Shown: positions 18,300 through 28,255, counted from the stretch's first letter. The stretch: 64,000 bases of DNA from Neolewinella aquimaris (GCF_014197245.1 NZ_JACIFF010000009.1:248001-312000), one strand, 5' to 3'. The notes: generated from the sequence alone by a model not told the origin. Program-made: numbers and translations.

Positions 18300-19781
18300 T
18301 TACAACAGGTCGCTCATCAGTTGCCGGATCTGTCCTCCCCGGTAGATCGTGCGGACCATGCGCTCGTACTCCTGCGTAAAGCGCTTATCGTTAGTCAGGT
18401 TACCGAAGATGGCGGGTTGTTGGAGGAAGGCCAGGGAGTTTGCCGGTGTATCCTGCGCTGCTTCCTTCAGTTCGGCCTGCATCGCATCGATAATTTCGAG
18501 GGGTTCGCCATTTTCGTTGACCTGCTTGTCGCTGTAGTAGCACCATGCCGCCAGGACCAGGGTAGCAAACTCGATGCTTCCGTCTGCGGCCAGGTTTTCC
18601 CTGATGGTAGGGATCAAGAATTTGGGCAGCTTAGCGGAGCTTTCCGAGCATATACGCCCTACGCTATCCTTGATGTTCGGGTTGGCGAAACGCTCCTCCA
18701 GACTGTCTTTGTACTGCTCTATATCGACACCCTCGACGGTACCGAGAACGGGGGTTACCTCCCGGTCCATGAACTCGCGGGTAAATGCGGCGAAGACGGG
18801 ATCGCCCATACAGGCATCGATGGTGGGGTGCCCGTGAATCGCGCTCAGAATGCCCAGCACGGAATGCCCGGCATTTAGCAACCGGATTTTCATCCTTTCG
18901 TAGGGGGCTACGTCCGGCACGAACTGTACGCCGACCTTTTCCAGTGGGGGCCGATCGCCCGAAAATTTATCTTCCACTACCCACTGTAGGTACGGCTCAC
19001 ATACGACGGGCCATTCGTCGATCACGCCATGGTTATTTTTCAGTTGCTCGATGTCCCGCGATTTCGTTACCGGAGTGATGCGGTCGACCATGGTGTTGGG
19101 GAAGCGGACCTTCTCTTCGATCCATTCGGCAAGCTCAGGGTCTTGCTTTTGGGCGAAGGCCAGCACCATTTTGCGGGCCATATCTCCATTGTGCTGAATG
19201 TTGTCGCAGGACAACAGCGTAAAGGGGGGCAGTCCGGCATCCCGTCGTTTTCTCAGGGCCGCGGTCAGGTATCCAAATACGGTGCGGGGCTCGGTCGGAT
19301 GCTGTAGTTCGTGCTGAATATCGGGGTTCCCAAAGTCGAAGGCTTCCGAAACCGAGTTGAAGTTGTACCCGCCTTCGGTGATGGTCAGTGAAACGATCTT
19401 AGTAGCGGGGTGAGCCATGCGATCGATGACCCGGTCGGGATCGTCGACCGCCAGCAAGAACTCCTTCAGGGAGCCGATGACTTCGGTTTCCTCCGTCCCA
19501 TCCGGGTGTTGGGTGATGAGGGTGTAGAGGCAATCTTGTTTTGCGAAGACGTCAGCTATGTTTCGGTCGGCCTCCCGTAGGCCTACACCGCAGATGCCCC
19601 ATTCCGTTGCACCGTGACGCTCTAGCAACTGATGGATGTAGTATGCCTGGTGGGATCGGTGGAATCCACCCACGCCGATGTGGACGATTCCCAGCTTGAG
19701 TTCCTGTCGATCGTAGGTCGGACAGGGTATGCGCGAGGCAATCTGACCGAGATTTCGGTGATTTAACTGAATGGGTTCCAT
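18300..19781 (-). CDS. Mannitol dehydrogenase family protein (polyol / fructuronate-type)
   Basis: A 493-residue NAD(P)-dependent long-chain polyol dehydrogenase. The N-terminal domain holds HIGVGGFHRSHQAYYIHQLL and GICGVGLRE. The catalytic C-terminal domain has the family active-site region VCEPYLQWVVEDKF, then MKIRLLNAGHSVLGILSAIHG, where the conserved Lys/Asn/His triad is seen (K in MKIR, N and H in LNAGH). Members are mannitol 2-dehydrogenase or fructuronate reductase; the exact substrate cannot be told. It lies 16 bp downstream of the permease gene, so the two are probably one operon. Confidence 0.88.
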   Translation of the reverse strand: MEPIQLNHRNLGQIASRIPCPTYDRQELKLGIVHIGVGGFHRSHQAYYIHQLLERHGATEWGICGVGLREADRNIADVFAKQDCLYTLITQHPDGTEETEVIGSLKEFLLAVDDPDRVIDRMAHPATKIVSLTITEGGYNFNSVSEAFDFGNPDIQHELQHPTEPRTVFGYLTAALRKRRDAGLPPFTLLSCDNIQHNGDMARKMVLAFAQKQDPELAEWIEEKVRFPNTMVDRITPVTKSRDIEQLKNNHGVIDEWPVVCEPYLQWVVEDKFSGDRPPLEKVGVQFVPDVAPYERMKIRLLNAGHSVLGILSAIHGHPTIDACMGDPVFAAFTREFMDREVTPVLGTVEGVDIEQYKDSLEERFANPNIKDSVGRICSESSAKLPKFLIPTIRENLAADGSIEFATLVLAAWCYYSDKQVNENGEPLEIIDAMQAELKEAAQDTPANSLAFLQQPAIFGNLTNDKRFTQEYERMVRTIYRGGQIRQLMSDLL

Positions 19782-19797
19782 GGTATTTTTTGATGTA

Positions 19798-21516
19798 CTA
19801 GTTGACGGCGGTTGCCTTCCCTCTTTTCATCGCCCAGTAGGCGGTAATGAAATAGGTAACGGTGCAAATGAAGCCATAGAAGTAGAAGGTTTCCCGGTTG
19901 GCGTCATAACTATTTTCATCCGCACTTCCGAACAGGACGTTTGCCGCGAGTGCCAGGGTGATTCCGAGAGCGAGAAGGGCAACCGTTCTAAGTAATTTGG
20001 AGAAGGCGGAGGTGTCCTTTATTACCAGGGGTTCCTCGCTTGCTTGATCTTGTTGATACTCCTCAATTGCCCGGTTGCGACGTTGTTCCTTCGCTTCCTC
20101 CACGGGGTACTTCTCCTTAGCACCGTATCGCCCGGCCAGTAGGGTGTAAACAGCAATTGTGAAGAACCAGGTGGGGATGAAGAGGTAGTAGAACGACATC
20201 AGGTTCAGCATATTCAGTCCGAAACCGAAGACCAGGCCCAACCCCCAGGATGCTACCGCGGGCACGGAATGGGCGTAGTTTTGGTACTGGGACCAGTATC
20301 TGGTAAAGCCGATTCGGGGAAAGATTTGGTGCTCCGCAAACACGATCGCTCCGACGGGTACGACCAACAGACCCGCGTAGGTGAGCAAGGGTAGAATCTG
20401 GGAAAACACGAAGGGGAAGCACCCGATGACCACCATGGCGATACCGACCGCCAGGGTGGTCGTACTTCTTGACTTATTGCTGAAAATAGCCTGAGCGGCA
20501 AGACCCGCTCGGTACAGATTTGTGATTGCCGTAGTCCATCCCGCAACAATCACGATTACGAAACCGGATAGCCCAAGGGCATAGTAGGCAACATCGCCCG
20601 GATCGAGTTCCACGATTGTTTTGCCCAGAATTACGGCGGCACCGGCCCCCATGATTCCCGCGGAAATCCACGCGACGTAGTGGCCGAAAAGCATTCCGGT
20701 ACTGGTTGCCAGGCCGTAGGATTTCTTCTTAGCGAAGCGCAGCAGGGCCATGTCGATCAGTCCGAAGTGGGTGATCGTATTTGCCGCCCAACCAAAACCG
20801 ACGACCTCCCAGAGGCCGATTCCCGGTTGTCCCGTACTGTCTACCCCGGTCCAAATGGACTGATCCCCGATCGCAACGAGATCCGCCCAGCTGCCGGGGA
20901 GCGTTTCGCCCAACACTGCCAACGATAAGACCGGTAGTAGCACGAGCGCGCCGCTCGTAAACATCGTAAACAACCAGGGCGCACAGATACCGGAAAAGTC
21001 GGAGACGGCGTTGAATCCGTACATGGCGACGAACACCACTACCGTACCTACGGCCAGTACGATCAACACGAACCAAAGATTCGTTGGGTACCAGTCTAAC
21101 TGTGCGGGAATGTCAAAGGCAAAGCGCACCGCCGTTGCGGATACGGTTACCATCGCTGCGGATATGACCGTGAAGATGATGACGTTCGCCCAGTCGTAGA
21201 GTTTCGACATGGAGTTGCCCGCAATCTTGTTGAGGTAGGTGTAGAGGCTCAGGCGGGTATCGACGGCGATCGGCGTGGTGATCAGCGTCCAACTGAGCAC
21301 CGCCAGTATATTTCCGATGAGGAGGCCCAGGACAATGTCCATCGTCTTGGCCCCGAGCGCGACGAAAGTGGCACCGATAACAAATTCAGTGGCTGCTACG
21401 TGTTCCGCGGCGTAGAGTCCGGCAAAATGCGTCCAGCCGTGAAGTTTGTGTTTAGCAACCGGCAGCTGCTCCTCGTGCAATTTTTCAAACTGTGCAAATT
21501 CGGCGGTCTCATTCAT
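19798..21516 (-). CDS. NCS1-type purine/cytosine permease-like transporter
   Basis: A 572-residue membrane protein with about 12 hydrophobic helices. GWTHFAGLYAAEHVAATEFVIGATF begins helix 1, and TPIAVDTRLSLYTYLNKIAGN, YGFNAVSDFSG and WTTAITNLYRAGLA are typical of the cytosine/purine/allantoin permease fold. The C-terminus adds a soluble stretch (PVEEAKEQRRNRAIEEYQQDQ) and two more helices. Pairing with a polyol dehydrogenase suggests that it imports a polyol or similar solute, but this is inferred. Confidence 0.8.
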   Translation of the reverse strand: MNETAEFAQFEKLHEEQLPVAKHKLHGWTHFAGLYAAEHVAATEFVIGATFVALGAKTMDIVLGLLIGNILAVLSWTLITTPIAVDTRLSLYTYLNKIAGNSMSKLYDWANVIIFTVISAAMVTVSATAVRFAFDIPAQLDWYPTNLWFVLIVLAVGTVVVFVAMYGFNAVSDFSGICAPWLFTMFTSGALVLLPVLSLAVLGETLPGSWADLVAIGDQSIWTGVDSTGQPGIGLWEVVGFGWAANTITHFGLIDMALLRFAKKKSYGLATSTGMLFGHYVAWISAGIMGAGAAVILGKTIVELDPGDVAYYALGLSGFVIVIVAGWTTAITNLYRAGLAAQAIFSNKSRSTTTLAVGIAMVVIGCFPFVFSQILPLLTYAGLLVVPVGAIVFAEHQIFPRIGFTRYWSQYQNYAHSVPAVASWGLGLVFGFGLNMLNLMSFYYLFIPTWFFTIAVYTLLAGRYGAKEKYPVEEAKEQRRNRAIEEYQQDQASEEPLVIKDTSAFSKLLRTVALLALGITLALAANVLFGSADENSYDANRETFYFYGFICTVTYFITAYWAMKRGKATAVN

Positions 21517-21536
21517 TATACTGAGTAGGGAGTGAT

Positions 21537-21552
21537 CAACACCCGGGTGTTG
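21537..21552. promoter_or_regulatory. 16-bp perfect palindrome upstream of the permease operon (possible operator)
   Basis: The sequence CAACACCCGGGTGTTG reads the same on both strands and lies 20 bp upstream of the permease start codon. Its size and position suit a dimeric repressor such as a LacI or GntR protein, but no regulator gene is adjacent, so the function is inferred. Confidence 0.45.
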
Positions 21553-21957
21553 TTAGAAATCTTCCGAAATGAAAACGACTAGGACGTACCCCGCTTCGGT
21601 CCAGAATATTGGCCTAAGGTAACCAAGCAGGCTTTATCGTAAAACCGATTGCTCGTTAACTTCCGAAGGTCGGAGATGCGTTTCCTGATGATCAGGCGAG
21701 GTTTTGACGCGGCTGCGGAACTACGGCTCAGGTAGAATGAAGACCGCCATTGCCGTGGAAGACGCTATTGCGGGTCAATTAGATTGAGCAAAACCCGATC
21801 CCATAATAGGATTCACAACGGCAGGTGGGGGAGGTTGCCAGGGCAAGGCTGTGTAACTTTTCTGCTGAAATATTGTTCAGGATATTGCATTAGTAATCAG
21901 TGCATTGCAGAGTCTTCTCATCGGCAACAAACCGAATTTTTCACACAAGTATTTACA
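21553..21957. other. Intergenic region between the permease operon and the cold-shock gene
   Basis: About 400 bp between divergent genes. It must hold the promoters of both. I see no convincing ORF, repeat or RNA gene. The open frame from 21784 that runs into the cold-shock gene has no coding character before 21958. Confidence 0.5.
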
Positions 21958-22389
21958 ATGGCAGATAGTTTTAACAAAAAAGAAAGGGAGAAGAAGCGGC
22001 AAAAGAAGAAGCGGGACAAGGAACACAAGAGGGAGCAAAAGAAGCTGAGTTCGACCAAGCCCGCCGAGTTCATGTACCTGGACGAGGACGGTCATTTGAC
22101 CACAGAGGCACCCGATCCGGCGCGTAGGAAGAAAGTGAGCATCGACGAAATTGATATCAGTACCCGCAAAACGGGCAAATCATCAGAGTCTAAGTTTGAA
22201 AAATTGGGCGTCGTCAAATTTTTCAATTCTGAGAAAGGCTACGGCTTTATCGTAGACAACGAAACCAAGGATAGCTACTTTGTCCACGTCGACAATATCG
22301 AGGACACCATTAAAGATGGCGATAACGTAAGCTTTGAAACAGGAAAGGGGCCGAAGGGTCCGATAGCTGTTTCGGTCAAAGTACTGTAG
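21958..22389 (+). CDS. Cold-shock-domain protein with charged N-terminal extension
   Basis: A 143-residue protein. The C-terminal ~65 residues are a cold-shock OB-fold with RNP1-like KGYGFIVD and RNP2-like YFVHVDNI, starting at GVVKFFNSEKGYG. The N-terminal ~75 residues are highly charged (KKEREKKRQKKKRDKEHKREQKK), which is common in Bacteroidota cold-shock proteins that bind RNA. The ATG at 21958 precedes the charged stretch directly. It is convergent with a small cold-shock gene across a shared terminator. Confidence 0.9.
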   Translation: MADSFNKKEREKKRQKKKRDKEHKREQKKLSSTKPAEFMYLDEDGHLTTEAPDPARRKKVSIDEIDISTRKTGKSSESKFEKLGVVKFFNSEKGYGFIVDNETKDSYFVHVDNIEDTIKDGDNVSFETGKGPKGPIAVSVKVL

Positions 22390-22464
22390 CTTTGCGTTGC
22401 GTTGAACGAGTGGCCACGATAAATTCAGTGGCATTTTTTCCTCGATGTATCGGGGTATATACGG

Positions 22465-22516
22465 TTAAAAATAAAGTAGGCTCATCAACGCGTTGATGAG
22501 CCTACTTTATTTTTAA
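22465..22516. terminator. Bidirectional terminator, 52-bp perfect palindrome
   Basis: The two 26-bp arms (22465-22490 and 22491-22516) are exact reverse complements with no spacer, with A/T-rich outer ends and a GC-containing inner stem. Transcripts from either side would end in a long stem followed by U residues. It lies between the 3' ends of two convergent cold-shock genes. Confidence 0.9.
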
Positions 22517-22530
22517 GAAATGGAATGTAC

Positions 22531-22728
22531 CTATTGTACCAAGGATACGTTCACCGCATTCAGTCCCTTCTTTCCTTCCTCAACTTCGTAAGAGACTTTG
22601 TCTCCCTCAGTGATTGTGTCGCCATTCAAATCGTTTGCGTGGACGAAAACATCCTTACCTCCATCGTCTGGGGTAATGAATCCGAATCCTTTGCTCTGAT
22701 TGAAAAATTTGACTGTTCCGTTGGTCAT
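22531..22728 (-). CDS. Cold-shock protein, CspA family
   Basis: A 65-residue single cold-shock domain: [27 protein letters not shown] contains RNP1 (KGFGFI) and RNP2 (VFVH), and the protein ends after VNVSLVQ, the usual length. It is an RNA chaperone binding single-stranded nucleic acid in the cytoplasm. The stop codon is 15 bp from the palindromic terminator. Confidence 0.95.
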   Translation of the reverse strand: MTNGTVKFFNQSKGFGFITPDDGGKDVFVHANDLNGDTITEGDKVSYEVEEGKKGLNAVNVSLVQ

Positions 22729-23216
22729 TATAAAATCATATTCGTTGTACAGAGGCGAGATAATAGCTTACTAACTCTACCAAACCACAATATACGCCTC
22801 TTTTAGCGGATGGCTCCATATTATTTGACGCAGCTGCCCGTAAAAGACAAACCGGCAGTACATTCAGGTGATTGAATCAGCGCCAAGGAAGCGAATGAGA
22901 GGGTAATTTTTTGCAAGCAGTTGAGGCTGGCATGGGGTGGCAAGCGAACGAAGGGGGTAAGTCAGTCTCAACTCTTCTGAAATCGCGCGCGTAATTTTTG
23001 GCATTGTTGATGTCCCCGTAGACTTCCCGTTGCGTGACGTTAGCCTGTGAAATTTCAACTTGGCACTTGCTCCAGACAGTCAACATTCGAGGTAGCGAAG
23101 CAGCGGCAATACCCTTTAAACGAGGTAAATCTTCGGCAACCCATGTTGGTACAAGCCACGAAGTTTACCTTTTCATGGTGGGTATAACTGGCGGATGCTG
23201 GCGCGAAGTTGGGCAC
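22729..23216. other. Intergenic region without recognisable gene
   Basis: About 490 bp upstream of the small cold-shock gene and downstream of the oxidoreductase. The cold-shock promoter and 5' leader must lie in the left part. Short open frames here overlap one another on both strands and show no family resemblance, so I annotate none. Confidence 0.5.
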
Positions 23217-24176
23217 TCACCTCCAAATATTTAGCATAACATTTCCCGTTTTTTGCCCCGTAATCACGTATGCATAAGCGTTAGAAATATCGCTTAAGGA
23301 GTACTCTCTATCGATAACGGGACTGAACCTTCCTGATACTAACTTACTTTCGATGAAAGGCATAAATTCTCGCTGACTACAGGGTATTGGGAATATGACT
23401 TTTTTACTACCCGATGAGGTAAGGAGTGAGTAGATCACGTTTTGGAAATAAGGACCCAATTCCGAGGATGTATAAGTTCCGTTTCTTTTCAGCAGGGGTT
23501 TACACTTACCAAACGTCCATTTACCAACCGCATCAAATATGTGATCATACACCTCCCCACCGTGTAGAACGTTTTCCTTGGTATAATCATAGACCCTGTC
23601 GGCACCCAGAGACTTTACAAGTTCAATGTTTTCTGCATTGCAAGTCGCGGCTATGCGAACATCATATTCTCTTAAAAACTGCAACAGGGCAGAACCGATT
23701 GCACCGCTTGCGCCATTGATCAGAATTCGTTGCTGGGGACGGACACTTACCTTCCGAAGAAAGGAGTAAGCGTAGGTACCGCCTTCTAAACTTGCGGCAG
23801 CCCTTCTATAGTCAATGTTTTCAGGAATAGCGTACACGTTTTCTTCAGCTACTGCCGTATATTCAGCGTGTGATCTTGAGCCCGTATCATTGAAACCAAA
23901 TACGCTATCTCCTACGCTACAGGATGACACGCTTTTTCCTACTGATACGATCTCACCCGCAAAGTCCGTCCCTAGTATTATCTCTTTTGGTCTAAAGAAA
24001 CCCAGGACAAACCGCATGAGGAATGGTTTGGCGGCGAGGTTTGCGCAATCCGTCCTATTTACAGTCGCAGCTACTACCCGGATCAGGACCTCCTTATCTC
24101 CACACTGTGGCAAGGCTACTGATTCAAGGTTTATCCCGTCGGGATTGCAGTAGTTTCGGCGGATACCTGCTTTCAT
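23217..24176 (-). CDS. Zinc-independent alcohol dehydrogenase / quinone oxidoreductase-like (MDR family)
   Basis: A protein of about 319 residues; I prefer the start at 24176 (MKAGIRRNY). The GroES-like domain includes VLIRVVAATVNRTDCANL and LGTDFAGEIVSVG. The nucleotide-binding domain has ILINGASGAIGSALLQFLREY (glycine-rich Rossmann loop) and DRVYDYTKEN. Catalytic zinc ligands of classical alcohol dehydrogenases are not evident. It is expected to reduce quinones or enones with NAD(P)H; the substrate is unknown. Its composition is more AT-rich than the arabinose region. Confidence 0.85.
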   Translation of the reverse strand: MKAGIRRNYCNPDGINLESVALPQCGDKEVLIRVVAATVNRTDCANLAAKPFLMRFVLGFFRPKEIILGTDFAGEIVSVGKSVSSCSVGDSVFGFNDTGSRSHAEYTAVAEENVYAIPENIDYRRAAASLEGGTYAYSFLRKVSVRPQQRILINGASGAIGSALLQFLREYDVRIAATCNAENIELVKSLGADRVYDYTKENVLHGGEVYDHIFDAVGKWTFGKCKPLLKRNGTYTSSELGPYFQNVIYSLLTSSGSKKVIFPIPCSQREFMPFIESKLVSGRFSPVIDREYSLSDISNAYAYVITGQKTGNVMLNIWR

Positions 24177-24356
24177 ACGCCAGATCAATATTTTATTCCT
24201 GCGTTTACATTCGGTTCGACTAGAAAATAATTATCCCATTCCTGCCCCTTACGGATCCAACTCCTGCCGGTCTTCGTATTGTGGGTGGGATTACATCTAT
24301 CCGAGAAGTATGCCACTCCACTAGCCACCTCCCGTAGTAGGCCGGGCAGCGTATGT

Positions 24357-24674
24357 TTAGCTGCTCGATTTGTATTGTTTTATAGAGAGATTTGTCCATA
24401 AATTACCAAATACACTTTCTACACAAGCTTTACAAACAGGCATACTTCGATCGATAATTTCTTCTCCGAGCGTTCCTAAACTACTGGCGGACAAATGAAA
24501 TGTGTCTGTCTTCATCAGAACATGCCACTCAATCAACTCATCAAGAAGGATAACGTAAACAGTCCAATCTTCGGCATCTTCGAAGTTGGTACGGGTTAAA
24601 AAGTGCTTCGCATCTTCTGAAAAAACAAAAACTACTGATTGATTTCCATGAGCTGCACAGTCGATCATAGCCAT
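24357..24674 (-). CDS. Hypothetical protein, 105 aa
   Basis: No family recognised. The product is acidic and soluble with no signal peptide, and has a cysteine pair late in the chain (VCKACVES). The frame is the only long one in this stretch and its codon use resembles the neighbouring AT-rich genes, so it is probably real. It lies alone between the oxidoreductase and a degraded IS3 element. Confidence 0.5.
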   Translation of the reverse strand: MAMIDCAAHGNQSVVFVFSEDAKHFLTRTNFEDAEDWTVYVILLDELIEWHVLMKTDTFHLSASSLGTLGEEIIDRSMPVCKACVESVFGNLWTNLSIKQYKSSS

Positions 24675-24888
24675 ACTAGAAACAATTTTGGAATCTCCGC
24701 CTTGGCTGCTTTACTTAGCCCATCAGTGCAAAATTATATCAATAGCGCAGGCACTGTTTGTAAAAAGTAGAGAAGCACCGATCTTGAAGATGTCGAGCTT
24801 CCCATTCCATGTTCTTCCTCGTGGTCAGGCCAGCCGACTATAATACCTCGGGTTTTCAGACCACGCAGCCAAGTTAGTTAGTTGAAAG

Positions 24889-25692
24889 TTAGGCGGCGTT
24901 TCGGTACCGCTGAATAGGTTTTACTCGGCACATCCCTTGGTGATCCCGGTGGTGGTAGCGATGCAGCCACTCTTCGATTCCTCGGTACAGTTGCCGGCCG
25001 TCGTCGGCGGGATTCAGATAAATGTGTTGATACTTAATCGTGCGCCAGAAGCGCTCGATATAGATGTTGTCCAGGGCTCTTCCCTTGCCGTCCATGCTGA
25101 TGGAGATGCCCTGTTCCCGCAGGTAGGTGACGTACTCGGAGCAGGTAAATTGGCAACCCTGGTCGGAGTTCAAGATCTCTGGAGCACCGTGTTCGGCGAT
25201 GGCTTGTCGGACCACCCCCAGGCTGACTTCGGCGGCCAGAGTGTTGGCCAAACCCCAACCTACGATATAGCGCGAATACACGTCAATGATGGCCGTGAGA
25301 TACATGAAGCCTTTGTGCATCGGGACGTGAGTGATATCAATGGCCCAGACCTGCCCCGGTCGGTTGATCTCCAGGTCACGCAGCAGGTAAGGGTGAACGT
25401 ACTTCGCCTGCCGTAGTACCGTCAGGTGCCGTCGGGGGTAAATGGCTCGGATACAGGCTTTGCGCATTAATCTACGCACCCGTTCGTAGCCCGCGTAATA
25501 CCCTTTATCTCGGAGCATCGACTGCATGGTCAGCACGCTCGCCGTAGGCTCCTCCAGGATGTGTCCGTCCATCAGCCGCATCATCGCCAGGTTCTGCACG
25601 CTCTCGCCCTTAGGCTCATAATAGACGCTGCCACGGCTCACCGAAAGCAAGTCGCACTGCCGGCGAATAGACAGGGAAGCCTGGATCTCCAC
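24889..25692 (-). CDS. IS3-family transposase OrfB (rve integrase core)
   Basis: A 267-residue integrase-core protein. The DDE residues lie in WAIDITHVPM (first Asp), NSDQGCQFTC (second Asp) and IYIERFWRTIKYQ (Glu). An HTH_21-like segment with YAGYERVRRLMRK precedes the core. Normally it is made as an OrfAB fusion by -1 frameshifting at a run of A residues at the end of orfA. Here orfA is broken, so no full transposase is expected. Confidence 0.9.
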   Translation of the reverse strand: MEIQASLSIRRQCDLLSVSRGSVYYEPKGESVQNLAMMRLMDGHILEEPTASVLTMQSMLRDKGYYAGYERVRRLMRKACIRAIYPRRHLTVLRQAKYVHPYLLRDLEINRPGQVWAIDITHVPMHKGFMYLTAIIDVYSRYIVGWGLANTLAAEVSLGVVRQAIAEHGAPEILNSDQGCQFTCSEYVTYLREQGISISMDGKGRALDNIYIERFWRTIKYQHIYLNPADDGRQLYRGIEEWLHRYHHRDHQGMCRVKPIQRYRNAA

Positions 25693-25726
25693 CCCGGAGC
25701 GTCTTACTGCAGGTGATCCAATCTAG

Positions 25727-26045
25727 CTAAGTTTTTTTTAACAAGTCGCGCTCCATCTGCAACTGACCAATATTTGGCGTAGAGTTGCTGGAGTTCGGCT
25801 TCGCTGGCCGTAACCGCATCGGAGCCACTGGTCGACTTGCTCTTACCGGTCTAAAAAACCTGCTCGGAGCCGGCGATAAACTCCTGCTTCCACTGGCTGA
25901 TCTGGTTGGGGTGCAGCTCGAATTTCTCCGCCAGTTCGGCCAGCGTCTGTCTCTCTTTCAAGGCCTCAATCGCCACTTTTGCTTTGAAGGCAGGGGTGAC
26001 CGCCGAAGGCAGCAGCGGAGCTAATTTTCTTCTCGATCGCTTCAT
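25727..26045 (-). pseudogene. IS3 orfA, broken
   Basis: Compared with the intact copy at 44051, this orfA has extra residues after RSRRK ([11 protein letters not shown]), a stop where the copy has Glu after SEQVF, and a one-base insertion in the AKIGQLQ region that shifts frame before the slippery A-run. The HTH part [20 protein letters not shown] is still readable. Confidence 0.85.
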
Positions 26046-26209
26046 GTTACAAGTTAAGTTTTCACCTTAGCTCGTGGTCCAATTTTGCCGAGGTATTATA
26101 ACGACCCCTGTGATCACGATATCTTCAATATTGCTTAAATCGATCATTTTATCAATTTGTATAGGCTACGGCGATGAACCATTTGCCTGCCGGCATTAAT
26201 CTTACAGTC

Positions 26210-26413
26210 CTAATCAACCGACAAGAGGTATAGACCCACAAGAACTAACAAAATGAATCCTCCTATGGCTTTAGGAAAAAGATAGTCACGTGTGAAAGCA
26301 GTTTTTTGTCGCTTCTTAATTTTACGGAGATTCAATAAGCTATAGATTCCAAATGCCAAGCAGGCTGTACCAACAATGTGCTTTATCTCTATCAAGATTG
26401 AAAACATGTACAA
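26210..26413 (-). CDS. Small two-helix membrane protein, 67 aa
   Basis: Two hydrophobic segments (IVGTACLAFGIYSLL and AIGGFILLVLVGLYLLSV) flank a basic loop (RKIKKRQK). No family recognised. It lies alone in AT-rich DNA between the IS3 and IS481 elements. Confidence 0.5.
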   Translation of the reverse strand: MYMFSILIEIKHIVGTACLAFGIYSLLNLRKIKKRQKTAFTRDYLFPKAIGGFILLVLVGLYLLSVD

Positions 26414-26640
26414 TAGATTATAAAATTAAAGCCGCTTTACATTTTCATTATTTAGCGTACTAGAGATTAACATTTGGTTGCTCATTCTGACATATTCTAA
26501 ACTGATATGAACAGAATTTATTGCTTACATCCGCCTTGTATAAATGCATAACTTTATAAGTTTAAGGCAGGTATTAACTTTGCCTTTCCCTAAAGTTACT
26601 TTTGGTTTGATTGTTGTGGGCCGGCCTAATGCCAGTTTTC

Positions 26641-28089
26641 GTTGAGTGAAACAGACAGTTTGGACAGCGGATAAGAGACCTGCCTTACACTTTTTTTTTA
26701 TTCCAAAGATATAATAAACTAGTTACTTGTTCGGACCGCCCGTAAGGGAAAATCGGTCCGGACAAGTAATTAGCTGGATTTACGGCTACGCTGGTGGCGA
26801 TCGAGAAAGCGCTGTGGCGAATCGCGCGGGGAGATCAGTCGGTAATAGCGCCCCTCTTCCACCCGATCAGCCAGCTCAAAACTACCCAGGCAGAAGTGGC
26901 GGTAGTACAATGCTCGCTGCCGCTCTCCCGTCTGCCTGATGGCTACCTCCTTACCCTTCAGGGCCTGGCTAACGCTTATCCACTCCTTACTACCCCAACG
27001 GATCGCTCCATTCGAGCATACCTGGTAAACGTCCATCGTCGAGTCGTACTCCGGTCGACTAACCCGCTCTCGATACTCGTGATCAGAAGGTACGTAGACC
27101 GACCCCGGAGTAAGCTGGCCGAGTTGCTCATGGGGGCGAATGTGATTGTAGCGATACGCAAAATCGTTCATCGAGCGGTTCTGCGCCCGTAGGTCCTGAC
27201 AACTCGGCTTACAACACTCTACCTTCAGGTCCCGGTGCATCCGTTCATGACTACCGTTCTGACCCGGACAGCCCGGATCGCTGAACAGGGGATGGATCCC
27301 GTGGTCGATTAACCAGAACGATAGCCGCCCGTAGCCGCAGGGACTCTGAATGCTAGCAAAACAACTGCCGTTGTCCGTCTGCAGGTAAGTGGGTTGGCCG
27401 TACTCACGAAACAGCGCCCGGAGCTCTCAGCGTACATTCATCCACCGTTCCTGATACTGCCCCTTGATCCGGAGAACATAGTGACTCTTAGCGTCACACA
27501 CCGTTAGGGGGTGACAACGCTTACCGTTACCTAATCGAAAATGGCCCTTATAGTCTACTGTCCAGATGTCGTTACACGTCTCGGCCAAATATTTAGGATG
27601 GTGCTTCTCGCTCGGCCTACGACGTGCTTTGGCCGGCTTGATGCGCCCGTTGCGACGCAGGACATTGGTGATCGTCGTCAGACTGGGAATAGTCCGCAAG
27701 GGAAAACTACTCACCAGTTGGGGGCGAATCTTCTTCGCCCCCCAGGTGTTCTTCGGGTACTTGTCCCGCCAGTGTAAAATCAGGGCTTCCAGGTCCCCGG
27801 CAATCCGGGACGGACTGTGCAGCGGCCGGCTCGTGCGTTCCACCAAGCATTCGTACCCCTGCTGGTGGTAGCGTCCCATAATTGCATACCCAGTCTGACG
27901 GGATATGCCATAATATTCACACAGACTGCTGAAAGTGTACCGATCTTCCAGGACCTCGTTAATGAAGGCAATCTTTTCATTCATAGCTGAACTCTCTTTC
28001 CAGGACATAGCTTTTTAGCCTAATATCCTCGTTTAGAAAGTGTCAACCAGGTCTCTTATCCACTGTAAATTAGGTCCGTGATCCGTACA
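26641..28089 (-). mobile_element. IS481-type element, copy 1
   Basis: The ends form imperfect ~53-bp inverted repeats: the inner part GGATAAGAGACCTG..TTACACTTT appears on both ends, and the right end terminates in CCGTACA as in the three related copies. It is inserted into the 3' part of another IS481-type element, of which only 28090-28255 remains. The transposase carries an in-frame stop. Confidence 0.8.
26770..28008 (-). pseudogene. IS481-type transposase with in-frame TGA
   Basis: A 412-codon frame of an IS481-like transposase (HTH, then rve core with DIWTVDYKGHFRLGNGKRCHPLTVCD, DNGSCFASIQSP and PGCPGQNGSHERMHRDL). It is interrupted by a TGA at 27427-27429, where the closely related copy at 57037 has Gly (VRGELRALFR). 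Without readthrough it yields two fragments (27427-28008 and 26770-27426), so it is presumably inactive. Confidence 0.85.
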
Positions 28090-28255
28090 ATGCTGAATTC
28101 TCCGGTCACTAACTCATTGATAAAAGCAATTTTCTCATTCATTTCCGTAGTAGTTTTCCATCCCATGGCTTCGGTTTTTTTAAAGCCAATTTCGGGGGTG
28201 AAAAAGTGCTACCCATCTCTATGCAGAACTGTTACCTATGTCTATGGACCGTACA
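28090..28255 (-). mobile_element. Remnant of an IS481-type element (right end only)
   Basis: This ~165-bp piece is nearly identical to 38140-38297, the transposase start and right terminal repeat of IS481 copy 2, including the final CCGTACA. It is cut on its left by IS481 copy 1. As in the intact copy, five bases (GGTTG) separate its end from an attC R box. Confidence 0.85.

Larger units (their letters stand above)
24839..26100 (-). mobile_element. IS3-family element, copy 1 (decayed)
   Basis: Both ends match the copy at 43996-45235: TATAATACCTCGGGTTTTCAGACCAC on the left and, on the other strand, TATAATACCTCGGCAAAATTGG on the right. It contains a largely intact orfB but an orfA broken by a stop codon and a frameshift, so it should not be autonomous. 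It marks the left shoulder of the accessory region. Confidence 0.85.
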
